A stretch of 64,000 bases of DNA, taken from the NCBI GenBank assembly GCA_038235275.1, contig JBBSUC010000006.1:77571-141570 (forward strand), in the 5' to 3' direction. Positions within the stretch are counted from its first letter, which is position 1, and each line of letters opens with the position of its first letter. Source of the DNA: Persicitalea sp038235275. GTDB taxonomy: Bacteria > Bacteroidota > Bacteroidia > Cytophagales > Spirosomataceae. Positions 8,142 through 16,927 of this stretch are shown piece after piece. The position numbers and the translations under genes are program-made. The notes beneath the pieces are model-generated. The model ran no database searches. It had not been told where the DNA came from and worked only from the letters and a program-made list of their open reading frames with translations.

Positions 8142-9644
8142 CTACTGATGTTGCTCGCGAAGCAAGTCATTCACTGTTTTTACGGGGTTGAAGGTAATCA
8201 GTGGGACCTCCACGAAGAGCGTGTTCCAGTCGGCCATCGCGCCATTCCAGAGGCCGGGGAGTTCCTGGGCTTTGAGTTCCTGGCCGTCCTTTGATTTATT
8301 GGAAATAAAACCCGTCATCGGGTCGCGGAACTGGCGGAGCGGATAGGTGTTGCCGTGGCGGTCCTTCATCGCGCAGACCAAATCTACGGGATTGAAGTGC
8401 GTGGCATTCTTGAAAATGGTCTCTTGGTCGGTGTCGTCCATATCCACCTGCGCTGACTCCACGATTTGCAGCGAGGAAGAGCCGTCGGCATTTTTGGCCC
8501 AGAAAGGCCCACCGCCCGGCTCACCGACGTTCTTAACCATGCCGCAAACGCGCAACGGGCGTTCCAGTTTCTTGCGGAAATAGTCGGCCTTCTTCCCGTC
8601 GTTCCAGGAATTAAATTCTTCCGGCGGTGTGACGCAGAGTTCACTTTGGAAAAACCCGTCCAGTTCGCCCAACAGTGCGGTATCCGTGCCTTGATCGAGA
8701 CGGTCGAGGTAGCTGAAAATGGCGGCGCGATAATCCAGTAACACGCCCCCGATGGCTTTCTTGTAGGTGACAGTAGTCTTTTTCAAGTGGTCGGGGACGA
8801 CATTGTCCACATTTTTAATAAAAATTACGTCGGCATCCAAATCCGCCAGGTTTTCCAGCAAAGCGCCGTGACCCGCCGGGCGGAACAAAATACTACCGTC
8901 TTTTTCGCGGAAGGGCGTGTTGTCCATGTTCACGGCCACGGTGTCAGTAGCGGGCTGCTGCTCCGAGAAAGACACGAAATACTTTACGCCGTACTTGCTC
9001 TCGTAGTCCGATCGCGCCTCCACGACCAGTTTTTCAAACTTGTCGCGGTGCTCGGGCGATACCGTGAAATGCAACTGCACGCGGCCATTGGCGTTGGCGT
9101 ATAAAGCGCCTTCCACCAAATGCTCTTCCAACGGCGTACGCGCACCGTCGGGATAATTATGAAATTTCAGCAACCCTTTGGGCAGATTGCCGTAGCCCAG
9201 ACCTTTTTCGGTAAGAAAATACTCAGCAATGGCCGATTGGTCGGCGGTGGTGATGTCCTGGCCATCGGCGGCCATGACGTCCTTCAAATCCTGGTAAAAG
9301 GCGAATTTTTCCAGATTCTCGAAAAACTCCTCGACTGATTTATCTGATTTGCCCTCTTCTAAAAAAGCAAAAACCGACTTGAACATGCGGGTGGCCGCGC
9401 CGGAAGCAGGAACGAATTTGAGCAGGGATAGATCGTCTTCGTCTATTTGAAGTTCGAAGAGTCTCACCTCTTCTTCTATCTTCTCTTCTGAAAGCCGGAT
9501 AATGCCATTACCGACCGTCGCCGCCTTCGACAGACCGAGATAGGGGAAGCCATTGACGAAAAATTGGATTTGCTCCTCTACCAACGCGGGATCGGTGCCA
9601 CGGTCTTTGACCTGGTTCAGGTCTTCTTCACTTAACATTAGCAT
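8142..9644 (-). CDS. DUF4301 family protein
   Basis: A 500-residue cytoplasmic protein without signal peptide or membrane segment. The N-terminus (LSEEDLNQVKDRGTDPALVE) and the segment FVPASGAATRMFKSVFAF match the Bacteroidota family DUF4301. The PASGAATRM stretch resembles the nucleotide-binding loop of sugar-phosphate nucleotidyltransferases, and FRPAGHGALLENLADLDADV resembles their inner acceptor region, so a nucleotidyltransferase-like fold is plausible; this is inference. A second ATG two codons downstream (9638) is an equally good start. It is transcribed alone on the minus strand, 95 bases after the helicase stop region. Confidence 0.8.
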   Translation of the reverse strand: MLMLSEEDLNQVKDRGTDPALVEEQIQFFVNGFPYLGLSKAATVGNGIIRLSEEKIEEEVRLFELQIDEDDLSLLKFVPASGAATRMFKSVFAFLEEGKSDKSVEEFFENLEKFAFYQDLKDVMAADGQDITTADQSAIAEYFLTEKGLGYGNLPKGLLKFHNYPDGARTPLEEHLVEGALYANANGRVQLHFTVSPEHRDKFEKLVVEARSDYESKYGVKYFVSFSEQQPATDTVAVNMDNTPFREKDGSILFRPAGHGALLENLADLDADVIFIKNVDNVVPDHLKKTTVTYKKAIGGVLLDYRAAIFSYLDRLDQGTDTALLGELDGFFQSELCVTPPEEFNSWNDGKKADYFRKKLERPLRVCGMVKNVGEPGGGPFWAKNADGSSSLQIVESAQVDMDDTDQETIFKNATHFNPVDLVCAMKDRHGNTYPLRQFRDPMTGFISNKSKDGQELKAQELPGLWNGAMADWNTLFVEVPLITFNPVKTVNDLLREQHQ

Positions 9645-9739
9645 ATTTTGAAGGTTGTTAGGGGATTGGTTTTAGGGTATTATTTTTAGGTTTATTAGGA
9701 AAGACCAAAGTTCAGAGAATTTACGGTTCTCCTAAAAAA

Positions 9740-11992
9740 CTATTCCACGATGCGTAGTTTGGCAAAACTGAGGAGCAACGTTTTTTCGCCCACGGAGTCG
9801 AACTTCACCGTTGCCTTGCGATCCGTACCGTTGATGTCCATTTTGCTCACCACGCCAAAGCCAAATTTCGGGTGTTCCACATTTTGCCCTTCTACCAAGC
9901 TTGAAGTATCGCTGGGTGTAAAGCCTTCCGAGGGCTGATGCGTGGCCAAGGGAGCGCGGGAAGGAGCAGACTTCTTTGTGATATTTTTCAGGAAACCCAT
10001 CGGAGCGGGCTGCGTCTCGCGGGTGGCCATTTCGCGGGTGGCCTTGGTCGTGTTTAGAAAGCGCTGATCCACTTCCAGCAGAAAGCGGCTGGGTTCGCAC
10101 ATTTTCAGGCGGCCCCACTGGTAGCGGCTTTCGGCGTAGGAGAAAGTGAGCTTCTGCTCAGCGCGCGTGATGGCCACGTAAAACAGCCGCCGCTCTTCCT
10201 CCAAATCTTGCCGGCTTTCCAGCATCATCTGGCTGGGAAAGAGGTCTTCCTCCATCCCCACGACATAGACGTGCTTGAATTCCAGTCCCTTGGCCGAGTG
10301 AATCGTCATCAGCGTCACGCGGTCGTTGTCGCCGTCCTCGTCAGGTTCGTCAGCGTTGGTCAGCAAGGCCACCGATTGCAGGAAAGTGCCAAGCGTTTTG
10401 TCCTCGTTTTCGGGATTGTCCACAAATTCCTTGACGGCGTTGAGCAATTCCTGCACGTTTTCGTAGCGCGAAAGCCCCTCCACCGTCTTGTCTTCGTACA
10501 ATTCCCGCAGAATACCCGATGTTTTGGCCACGTGCGTCGCTACCTCGAAGGCGTCCTTGCCCTGGTCGATCATGAGCATGAAACTCTTGATGAGGTAGGC
10601 GAATTTGTCGATGGACACCGCCGCGCGACCGCTCACGTACTGGTGAATGTTGCCGACCACGTCCCAAATCGACACGCTGTTCTCTGCCGCCGACACGGTG
10701 ATTTTGGCTACCGTCGTGTCGCCGATGCCGCGCTTGGGCAGATTGATAATGCGCTTGAAAGCTTCCTCATCCTGCTGATTGACGATGAAGCGTAAATACG
10801 CCAGCAAATCCTTGATTTCTTTCCTTTGGTAAAAAGACAGTCCGCCCACGATGCGGTATTTGATGCCCAACCGCCGCAACGCTTCCTCGAAGGACCGGGA
10901 CTGGGCATTGGTGCGATACAAAACGGCGAAGTCGTTGTTGCGAAGCCCGCCCTGCATTTTCTCCTCAAATATGGAGGCCACCACCAGGCGACCTTCCTCA
11001 TTGTCGGAATTGGCCTTGATAACGTCGATGAGCGTTCCCTCCTCATTTTCGGTAAAAACCTCTTTGCGCAACTGCGCTTTATTGCGGGCAATCACCGAAT
11101 TGGCCGTTTTGACGATGTTCTGCGTGGAGCGGTAGTTCTGCTCTAACTTAATGGTGCGGACCGTGGGAAAGTCCTTCTCGAAGTTGAGGATATTCTCGAT
11201 ATTGGCCCCGCGGAAGGCGTAAATACTTTGCGCGTCGTCGCCCACGACGCAGATGTTCTGATGTACCGCTGAGAGTTTGCGGGTAATCAGGTACTGCGAC
11301 ACGTTGGTGTCCTGAAACTCGTCCACCATTACGTAGCGGAACTTGTGCTGGTACTTGTGCAGCACCTCGGGAAAATCGCGAAAAAGGACGTTGGTGTTGA
11401 ACAGCAGATCGTCAAAATCCATGGCGTTGGCCTGGAAGCAGCGGACGGTGTAAGCCTTGTACAGTCGTCCAATCTCCGGCATCCGCGCCGCCTTGTCGTC
11501 GGCCTGGATAATACTATTGTTCAGATAATCATCCGCCGACACCAGGCGGTTCTTGGCCCCCGAAATGCGGTTGAAGACTGCGTTGGCCTTGTAAACTTTG
11601 TCGTCGAGGTTAAACTCCTTAATAATGCTGCGCAGCAGCGACTTGGAGTCGTCGGTGTCGTAAATGGAAAAATTGCTGGTGTAGCCCAGGTACTTTGCCT
11701 CGATGCGCAGGATTTTGGCAAACACCGAGTGGAAGGTGCCCATCCAGATGTTGCGGGCCTCGTAGCCGACGCTCGTCTCGATGCGGTGGCGCATCTCGGC
11801 GGCGGCTTTATTGGTAAAGGTAAGCGAAAGGATGCGGAACGGATCGACGCCGTTTTCGATAAGGTGGGAGATCCGAAAAGTCAGCACACGGGTTTTGCCC
11901 GAACCCGCCCCGGCAATAATCATGAGCGGCCCCTCGCCGTGCATCACTGCCTGGCGCTGGGGCTCGTTCAAACTCGATAAGTAATCAGTCAT
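9740..11992 (-). CDS. pcrA: ATP-dependent DNA helicase, UvrD/PcrA family
   Basis: A 750-residue superfamily 1A helicase of full length. Motifs in order: Q motif (LNEPQRQAV), Walker A AGAGSGKT (27-34), motif II VDEFQDTN, motif III GDDAQSIYAFRGA, motif IV EQNYRST, motif V VTLMTIHSAKGLEF and motif VI FYVAITRAE. The C-terminus ends in the PcrA-type Tudor-like segment GQNVEHPKFGFGVV, which in PcrA/UvrD binds RNA polymerase. It unwinds DNA 3' to 5' during excision repair and clears conflicts of replication with transcription. The next gene on the same strand is a LexA-like regulator, and a translesion polymerase lies beyond it, so the area looks devoted to repair. Confidence 0.96.
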   Translation of the reverse strand: MTDYLSSLNEPQRQAVMHGEGPLMIIAGAGSGKTRVLTFRISHLIENGVDPFRILSLTFTNKAAAEMRHRIETSVGYEARNIWMGTFHSVFAKILRIEAKYLGYTSNFSIYDTDDSKSLLRSIIKEFNLDDKVYKANAVFNRISGAKNRLVSADDYLNNSIIQADDKAARMPEIGRLYKAYTVRCFQANAMDFDDLLFNTNVLFRDFPEVLHKYQHKFRYVMVDEFQDTNVSQYLITRKLSAVHQNICVVGDDAQSIYAFRGANIENILNFEKDFPTVRTIKLEQNYRSTQNIVKTANSVIARNKAQLRKEVFTENEEGTLIDVIKANSDNEEGRLVVASIFEEKMQGGLRNNDFAVLYRTNAQSRSFEEALRRLGIKYRIVGGLSFYQRKEIKDLLAYLRFIVNQQDEEAFKRIINLPKRGIGDTTVAKITVSAAENSVSIWDVVGNIHQYVSGRAAVSIDKFAYLIKSFMLMIDQGKDAFEVATHVAKTSGILRELYEDKTVEGLSRYENVQELLNAVKEFVDNPENEDKTLGTFLQSVALLTNADEPDEDGDNDRVTLMTIHSAKGLEFKHVYVVGMEEDLFPSQMMLESRQDLEEERRLFYVAITRAEQKLTFSYAESRYQWGRLKMCEPSRFLLEVDQRFLNTTKATREMATRETQPAPMGFLKNITKKSAPSRAPLATHQPSEGFTPSDTSSLVEGQNVEHPKFGFGVVSKMDINGTDRKATVKFDSVGEKTLLLSFAKLRIVE

Positions 11993-12020
11993 GGTGTTTT
12001 TTCTGAACTTCGACGTCTAT

Positions 12021-12082
12021 AAGCAATAGGCTGTAAGCTGTAGGCTAATCTAAAAAAGCCTATTGCCTACAGCCTATTGCTT
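12021..12082. repeat. 26-bp imperfect inverted repeat, dispersed-repeat type
   Basis: The left arm 12021-12046 and right arm 12057-12082 are inverted copies over 26 bases around a 10-base spacer; five central positions differ. Each arm is itself built from the unit AGCAATAGGCTGTA joined to TAGGCT, so the element also has internal near-repeats. It lies between the LexA-like regulator and helicase genes. It may form a cruciform or RNA hairpin acting as terminator or mRNA 3' end for the regulator gene. It resembles a mobile palindromic repeat. Confidence 0.65.
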
Positions 12083-12127
12083 TTCCCAAAAACCAAAGTT
12101 AGGAAAAAAAGTCAGCCCGCTCGCGGC

Positions 12128-12823
12128 TTATTCCACGGGAGCACTCACAATATTGGCTACGCGCCAGATGCCGCGAATTTCGTTGGAAGGCACCGTCACG
12201 CTGCCACCCATGGGGTTGTCCGAGTGTAGGGTGAGGTAGTGTTTTGTCAAAAGGTCGTTCTCGCGGATGCGCTTCACGACGAAGAAATCACGATAAATGA
12301 CCGCAAATACCCCGCCCGACTGGTAAATCCAATCGCCCGCGTCCACAGGAACGGCCAGGATGCGGGCTCCGTGGACGAGTTGTGGACTCATGCTGTTGCC
12401 CGACACTTCCAGCACTACGGGTTCTTTGAGGTTTTTTACCAAATCCTTACTGACCGTACACGAATCCAGATCCTCAAAACGGTAGCCCTCACCATAGCTT
12501 TCCACAAAACTGGCGTGAAACTTCACGGGAACGAATGGCACCTCCACATAGTCGGTATCCTCGGGGCTGATGTAGGCATTAGAATAGCCTCCCTCGGCAA
12601 GAACCGGACCTTCACCGCGCAAAAGAAAGTCGGAACGGATCTGCGGATAATGGTTCAGGATACCGATGATCGTGTCGTAAGAAGGCTTGGCCCGACCGCT
12701 CAGAATATTATAAAACTTAGATGAATTTTCGTCCAAGTCTTTGGCTATCTGATAGATGGTAATACCCAAAGCATCGAACACCTGCTTGAGGCGGTCTTGG
12801 ATGGAGGTCTCGGAGTCTTTCAT
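12128..12823 (-). CDS. XRE/LexA-like transcriptional regulator with S24 peptidase fold
   Basis: A 231-residue protein. Residues 8-60 form a helix-turn-helix of Cro/C1 type (ITIYQIAKDLDENSSKFYNI then LSGRAKPSYDTIIGIL). The C-terminal half is a LexA/UmuD-type S24 domain with catalytic Ser144 in SGNSMSPQL and Lys184 in VVKRIREND. No Ala-Gly or Cys-Gly dipeptide is present before Ser144, so the usual self-cleavage site is not evident. The gene is divergent from a Y-family polymerase, with 112 bases between the two starts and a perfect palindrome in between, which suggests it controls that polymerase and itself. This is the phage repressor / SOS regulator architecture. A prophage is unlikely because no phage genes are nearby. 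Confidence 0.88.
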   Translation of the reverse strand: MKDSETSIQDRLKQVFDALGITIYQIAKDLDENSSKFYNILSGRAKPSYDTIIGILNHYPQIRSDFLLRGEGPVLAEGGYSNAYISPEDTDYVEVPFVPVKFHASFVESYGEGYRFEDLDSCTVSKDLVKNLKEPVVLEVSGNSMSPQLVHGARILAVPVDAGDWIYQSGGVFAVIYRDFFVVKRIRENDLLTKHYLTLHSDNPMGGSVTVPSNEIRGIWRVANIVSAPVE

Positions 12824-12902
12824 TTTGAAAATATATATTTGATATGTATGCTATTGTATGGCAAAAGTAAAATACATTTATGACATAAAAGTACGAATTC
12901 TT

Positions 12903-12916
12903 GGAATATATATTCC
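12903..12916. promoter_or_regulatory. Perfect 14-bp palindrome between regulator and polymerase
   Basis: GGAATATATATTCC is a perfect inverted repeat in the shared 112-base promoter region, 19 bases before the polymerase ATG. A second AT-only palindrome, AAATATATATTT, lies at 12829-12840 close to the regulator start. The first is the better candidate operator for the LexA-like regulator; binding is inferred from position. Confidence 0.5.
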
Positions 12917-12935
12917 CAAAAGACACTAAAAATTT

Positions 12936-14204
12936 ATGAATCACGCTCATCCCCACACCGAACCCACCGTCCTTTTCGTGGACATGAATAGCTTTTTTGC
13001 CAGTTGCGAGCAGCAGGTCAACTATTGGCTGCGGGGGCGCCCCGTCGCAGTTTGCGTCTATACTGGTAAATCCGGCTGCGTGATTGCTCCTTCCATCGAG
13101 GCCAAGGAGCGGGGCGTACGACTGGGGATGCGACTCGACGAGGCCATGCGCATTTGTCCCGATCTGGTTCCGGTAGAAACCACGCCCGCCCGTTACCGCC
13201 ACTTTCATCTCAAAATCATGGACGTGCTGCGTGGCTACTCGCCTGACGTCATCCCACGCAGCATCGACGAGGCCGTGGTGGACCTCACGCGCCATCGGCT
13301 TATGTACAAGGATACGGTCGCCGTGGCGCGACAGATAAAGGTCTCCATAAAAAAAGAAGCGGGCGACTGGCTGCGCTGCTCGATCGGCGTAGCTCCCAAT
13401 GCGTTCCTGGCTAAGCTGGCTTCCAACTTGCAAAAGCCCGATGGGCTGACGGTCATCATTCCCGACACCATCGACGACATCCTAAGTCACCTCACGCTTA
13501 CTGATCTGCCCGGCATCGCCAGCCGCATGGCGCTGCGCCTACAGCAGGGGGGAATCATGACGCCGTTGCAGCTGCGCTACGCTTCGCCCGAAAAACTCCG
13601 GCTGGTTTTTAAGAGCCTGGTGGGTTTGCAGTGGCACTATCGTCTCAATTTTGGCGGCGAAATGGACCTCCGCGAACAGATCGGCTACAAAAGTATGCAA
13701 GCCATGCGGACGCTTTCGACCAGGCAACGCGCCTCCTTCGAGTCGCTGGATGCAATTTTCATGGGTCTATGTTTGAAACTGGAAGGACGAATGGTGAAGC
13801 AGCAAGTTTATTGCCGTGTGGCAGTGTTCACGGCGCGGTACTACGATCTTTCGTACCAGTACGAGACGCAGCTACGCTTTCCGACACCCGTACAGGATGG
13901 CATAGAACTCTACCAGGTGCTGAGCCAGCGCATGGAACAATTTGCCCGCCAGCAAGCCTGCGAACCCGTTTTAAATGGCAAGATGCGCCGGATCAGCGTA
14001 GGAGTAAATGATTTCGTCCCGGCAGAAATGATCCAATACCACCTTTTCGATGGCCAGCAACGGCGTGATAAGCTGAGGAAGGTATTTTATGAGATAAAGG
14101 AAGAATTCGGAAAAGACAAGATTGTGCGAGCCACCGAACTTCGGAGCGAACCGCTACTAAGGGATGTGATCGGCTTTGGTTCTATAAGGGATATTGAAGA
14201 ATGA
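12936..14204 (+). CDS. Y-family DNA polymerase (DinB/UmuC type)
   Basis: A 422-residue translesion polymerase. The catalytic acidic residues are Asp16 in FVDMNSFFASCEQQ and Asp111-Glu112 in PRSIDEAVVDL. The second motif usually ends in YLD or FLD, so VVD is a slight variant. The fingers segment GCVIAPSIEAKERGVRLGM, the helix-hairpin-helix LPGIASRMALRLQQGG and the little-finger region up to about residue 370 are present. No clear beta-clamp peptide was identified beyond MIQYHLFDGQQRR, in which QYHLF could serve. It would bypass damaged template bases. The partnership with the divergent S24 regulator resembles umuDC logic. The intergenic region on the 3' side is long and empty. Confidence 0.93.
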   Translation: MNHAHPHTEPTVLFVDMNSFFASCEQQVNYWLRGRPVAVCVYTGKSGCVIAPSIEAKERGVRLGMRLDEAMRICPDLVPVETTPARYRHFHLKIMDVLRGYSPDVIPRSIDEAVVDLTRHRLMYKDTVAVARQIKVSIKKEAGDWLRCSIGVAPNAFLAKLASNLQKPDGLTVIIPDTIDDILSHLTLTDLPGIASRMALRLQQGGIMTPLQLRYASPEKLRLVFKSLVGLQWHYRLNFGGEMDLREQIGYKSMQAMRTLSTRQRASFESLDAIFMGLCLKLEGRMVKQQVYCRVAVFTARYYDLSYQYETQLRFPTPVQDGIELYQVLSQRMEQFARQQACEPVLNGKMRRISVGVNDFVPAEMIQYHLFDGQQRRDKLRKVFYEIKEEFGKDKIVRATELRSEPLLRDVIGFGSIRDIEE

Positions 14205-14695
14205 TGAACCAGCGGGGTGTATGAGACGAGTATAAAGAGGGTGCTGCTTGGCTTTATGATTTTTCGAGGGAATAAGAATCATTAGAAATGCCTCACTTCC
14301 GAATAAAATTTGTTTTTGTTAAGGCAAGGCTCTATTTTTCGGCCTTCGTTTTCTAGAAAAGTGATTCAAACTAAATGAATAAGTTAGAAAAAGTACAAAA
14401 TACTTTTTCAGGAGAACATCTAGAAGCCTTCTTTTTCAGTAACTAGACAAGAAAATGTGTAATTATTACTTCAACATGATATTAGTATAATTATATTTGA
14501 TGTAGCGGTTTTTAAAAAAAATCAAAAAAACTAAATTTTGTCTTGCGGAATATTAAAAGGAAATCCCATACTTTTGCCTTGTCCATTGTTTCACCTTTAA
14601 ATCGGAAGATTGTTTTACCAAAAACCTTTTATTCAAAATTTTTTAATCTAATCAGTAACCAAAACCTCAATTAACTCTTTAAAAAAGCAAGTCTA
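14205..14695. other. AT-rich intergenic region before the exb-tonB operon
   Basis: 491 bases without a convincing gene. The last part holds the promoter and a 5' leader of about 115 bases for exbB. The rest is AT-rich with many short A and T runs. A 23-codon ATG frame at 14375-14446 is too short to support. No tRNA or clear terminator for the polymerase gene was seen. Confidence 0.6.
14569..14576 (+). promoter_or_regulatory. TAnnTTTG promoter element for the exbB operon
   Basis: TACTTTTG is an exact match to the Bacteroidota -7 element TAnnTTTG. A CTTG at 14542-14545, 23 bases upstream, is a weak -33 candidate, and a better TTTG at 14537-14540 is too far for ideal spacing. It lies 119 bases before the exbB ATG. 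Confidence 0.5.
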
Positions 14696-15535
14696 ATGGA
14701 AAAGAAAGCTACGACCCCGGCACCAAAAGCTGCCGCAGCCCCCAAAGCGAAAGGAAAAGGTGGAGTGTTGAACCCGGCCTGGGTCATTCCTCTGCTGTTT
14801 GTCATTGCCCTGTTGATCTATATCTACGTGTTGGGTTCTCCCGACCACTTTATCGATGGTGATCACGAAAAAGGGCCCAAACCCGGCGATTACTACGGTA
14901 TCGTATATAAAGGAGGACCCATCGTGCCGATTCTGATGACCTGCTTTCTGATCGTGTTAGTATACACCATCGAACGCCTGATCACGTTGAGCAAGGCCAG
15001 CGGAACTTCTGATGTGAACGCTTTTGTTCGCAAAGTACGGAGCCTGCTGGACCGTAACCAGGTCGATGAGGCCATCCGCGAGTGCGATAAGCAAAAAGGA
15101 TCAGTTGGCAACGTAATCCGCACGGGATTGGAGAAGTATAAGATGCTCACCACCGACACGGTGCTGGATAAGGAACAGAAGATGGCTGCTCTCTCAAAAG
15201 AAATTGAGGAAGCCACGACGCTCGAAATGCCTATGCTGCAAAAGAACCTGACGATTATCGCTACGCTAGCTTCAGCTTCTACGCTGATCGCCCTGCTTGG
15301 AACGGTAATAGGAATGATCAAGGCGTTCGCTGCCCTGGGTGCTTCCGGTTCGCCTGACTCGGCTGCCCTGGCAACGGGTATCTCCGAGGCCTTGATTAAC
15401 ACGGGCCTGGGTATCGGTACCGCCGCTATCGCGACGATCTCCTACGCTTACCTGAACAGCAAGGTAGACGACCTGACGTACAGCATCGACGAAATCAGCA
15501 TGAGCATTCAGCAAAATTTTGCCGCTCACTATTGA
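14696..15535 (+). CDS. exbB: MotA/TolQ/ExbB proton channel protein
   Basis: A 279-residue inner-membrane protein. An Ala/Lys/Pro-rich N-terminal tail (residues 1-23) precedes the first membrane segment, AWVIPLLFVIALLIYIYVLG; further segments are PIVPILMTCFLIVLVYTIER, NLTIIATLASASTLIALLGTVIGMIKAF and the last around ALINTGLGIGTAAIATISYA. The layout and the TLIALLGTVIGMI motif are characteristic of ExbB/TolQ. It forms the pentameric proton channel that, with ExbD, powers TonB. It is first in the operon exbB-exbD-exbD-tonB and is followed by a hairpin that may tune downstream expression. Confidence 0.95.
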   Translation: MEKKATTPAPKAAAAPKAKGKGGVLNPAWVIPLLFVIALLIYIYVLGSPDHFIDGDHEKGPKPGDYYGIVYKGGPIVPILMTCFLIVLVYTIERLITLSKASGTSDVNAFVRKVRSLLDRNQVDEAIRECDKQKGSVGNVIRTGLEKYKMLTTDTVLDKEQKMAALSKEIEEATTLEMPMLQKNLTIIATLASASTLIALLGTVIGMIKAFAALGASGSPDSAALATGISEALINTGLGIGTAAIATISYAYLNSKVDDLTYSIDEISMSIQQNFAAHY

Positions 15536-15538
15536 TTG

Positions 15539-15574
15539 ATTTTCAGGCGGTTCTTTCCTGAGCCGCCTGAAAAT
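15539..15574 (+). terminator. Hairpin between exbB and exbD
   Basis: Arms 15539-15553 and 15560-15574 pair over about 15 bp, with one G-U wobble, around the loop TTTCCT, followed by TATTTTC. It looks like an intrinsic terminator or attenuator directly after the exbB stop, so exbB could be made in excess over the downstream genes. Confidence 0.7.
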
Positions 15575-15639
15575 TATTTTCTTTCGTAAAATAATCAATA
15601 GTATTGTTTCGTTAATATTAAAAAAACTTATACATTGCC

Positions 15640-16260
15640 ATGGCAAAAGTAAGACCAAAGAAGCATCCGCCTACGACAGACATGACGGCAATGACCGATG
15701 TAGCGTTCCTGTTACTGACGTTCTTTATCATGACCGCTACGTTCAAATCGCAGGAGGCCGCCGAGATTGACACACCGTCGTCTATCTCCGCCATCAAGGT
15801 ACCCGATGACAATATCATGATGATAAGCATCGGCAACGACGGTGAGGTGTTCTTCGGCGTGGACGCCCAGCCTGACCGCATTAGAATGTTGGAAAACATT
15901 GCTGAAACGAAAGGCCTGACGTTCACAGACGCGCAGAAGCAGAAGTTTTCCTATCAGGCAAGCTTTGGCTTTCCGCTGGCGCAACTGAAAGGATGGCTCG
16001 ACCTGCCCGGCCCCGAGATGGGTTTAGTGAAGCAGCCGGGCGTCCCGACGGACTCGACTGGGGTGAGTGAACTGGCCGACTGGGTGTACGCCGCCCGGAA
16101 AGCGAATTCTCAGCTTCGCATCGCGATCAAGGGCGACAATGCGGCGAAGTTCCCGACGTTTAAGAACGTGTTGGCGAATCTGCAATCGCAGAACATCAAC
16201 AAATTCAACCTGATCACCGATTCCGAAGAACCACCCGCTGGCTGGCGTTCGGATAATTAG
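15640..16260 (+). CDS. exbD: ExbD/TolR biopolymer transport protein, first copy
   Basis: A 206-residue protein with a short cytoplasmic tail, one membrane segment (VAFLLLTFFIMTATF) and a periplasmic domain. The protonatable Asp needed by ExbD is Asp20 in MTAMTDVAFLL; the preceding motif is DMTAMTD instead of the common DMTPMVD. It works with ExbB and TonB in the inner membrane to transmit the proton-motive force to outer-membrane receptors such as the SusC protein at 35423. It is followed 41 bases later by a second, diverged exbD, as is usual in Bacteroidota. Confidence 0.93.
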   Translation: MAKVRPKKHPPTTDMTAMTDVAFLLLTFFIMTATFKSQEAAEIDTPSSISAIKVPDDNIMMISIGNDGEVFFGVDAQPDRIRMLENIAETKGLTFTDAQKQKFSYQASFGFPLAQLKGWLDLPGPEMGLVKQPGVPTDSTGVSELADWVYAARKANSQLRIAIKGDNAAKFPTFKNVLANLQSQNINKFNLITDSEEPPAGWRSDN

Positions 16261-16301
16261 AAATCTGTAAACGACTTAGTTTACCCTAAACAATAAAAGC
16301 G

Positions 16302-16892
16302 ATGGCAGAAATAGTAGAATCGGGTGGTAAAGGCAAAGGTGACGGTAAGGTAAGGGCCAAAAAGATGTCCACTCGCGTGGACATGACCCCGATGGTGGAT
16401 TTGGGCTTCCTGCTAATTACCTTCTTTATGCTGGCCACGACCCTTAGCAAGCCGACTTCCATGACCCTTACGGTTCCCGATAAGGATGAGGATAAGAAGG
16501 AAATCGAAACCGAGCCTTTAAAGGCATCCAAAGTTTTGACCGTATTTCTGGGACGCAACGACGATGTGTTCTTGCTGGACGGTATAGCAGCGGACGATGA
16601 CAAGGCACCAGACGAACTCAAAAAAGTTCGCTTCGGTACAGAATTGCGGGATGCGATCTTCAAATCCCAGAAGCGTATCAATTCCCAGAACGAAAAGGAT
16701 GCCGAAGGTAACCTACCCTTTGTGGTGGTTATTAAGCCGACAGTAGTATCCACTTATAAAAATGTGGTGGATATTCTGGACGAAATGGCCATCACCAAAA
16801 CCAAGCGGTACGCGATGGTGGACTTTCTCTCACCCACGGAGATAAAGCTTTTGGGCGACCGAATCACGCCGCAACCAGAAGATAAGCAATAG
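16302..16892 (+). CDS. exbD: ExbD/TolR biopolymer transport protein, second copy
   Basis: A 196-residue ExbD paralogue. Its membrane segment starts at VDMTPMVDLGFLLITFFML, with the essential Asp at position 33. The N-terminal tail is Gly/Lys-rich and the periplasmic domain is long, with a charged linker (DKDEDKKEIETEP). Two different ExbD proteins in one operon suggest a hetero-dimeric plug in the ExbB channel, as proposed for other Bacteroidota. The gene lies 41 bases after the first copy and 35 bases before tonB. Confidence 0.94.
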   Translation: MAEIVESGGKGKGDGKVRAKKMSTRVDMTPMVDLGFLLITFFMLATTLSKPTSMTLTVPDKDEDKKEIETEPLKASKVLTVFLGRNDDVFLLDGIAADDDKAPDELKKVRFGTELRDAIFKSQKRINSQNEKDAEGNLPFVVVIKPTVVSTYKNVVDILDEMAITKTKRYAMVDFLSPTEIKLLGDRITPQPEDKQ

Positions 16893-16927
16893 TTTAACTT
16901 TTATTCAATTAATTTAATACAAACGCC

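Noticed and set aside
12717..13433. 238-codon minus-strand frame across the regulator and polymerase promoter
   Set aside because: It crosses the start regions of two supported genes and the promoter between them; no motif.
14375..14446. 23-codon ATG frame in the empty region before exbB
   Set aside because: Too short, AT-rich composition and no sign of conservation or promoter.
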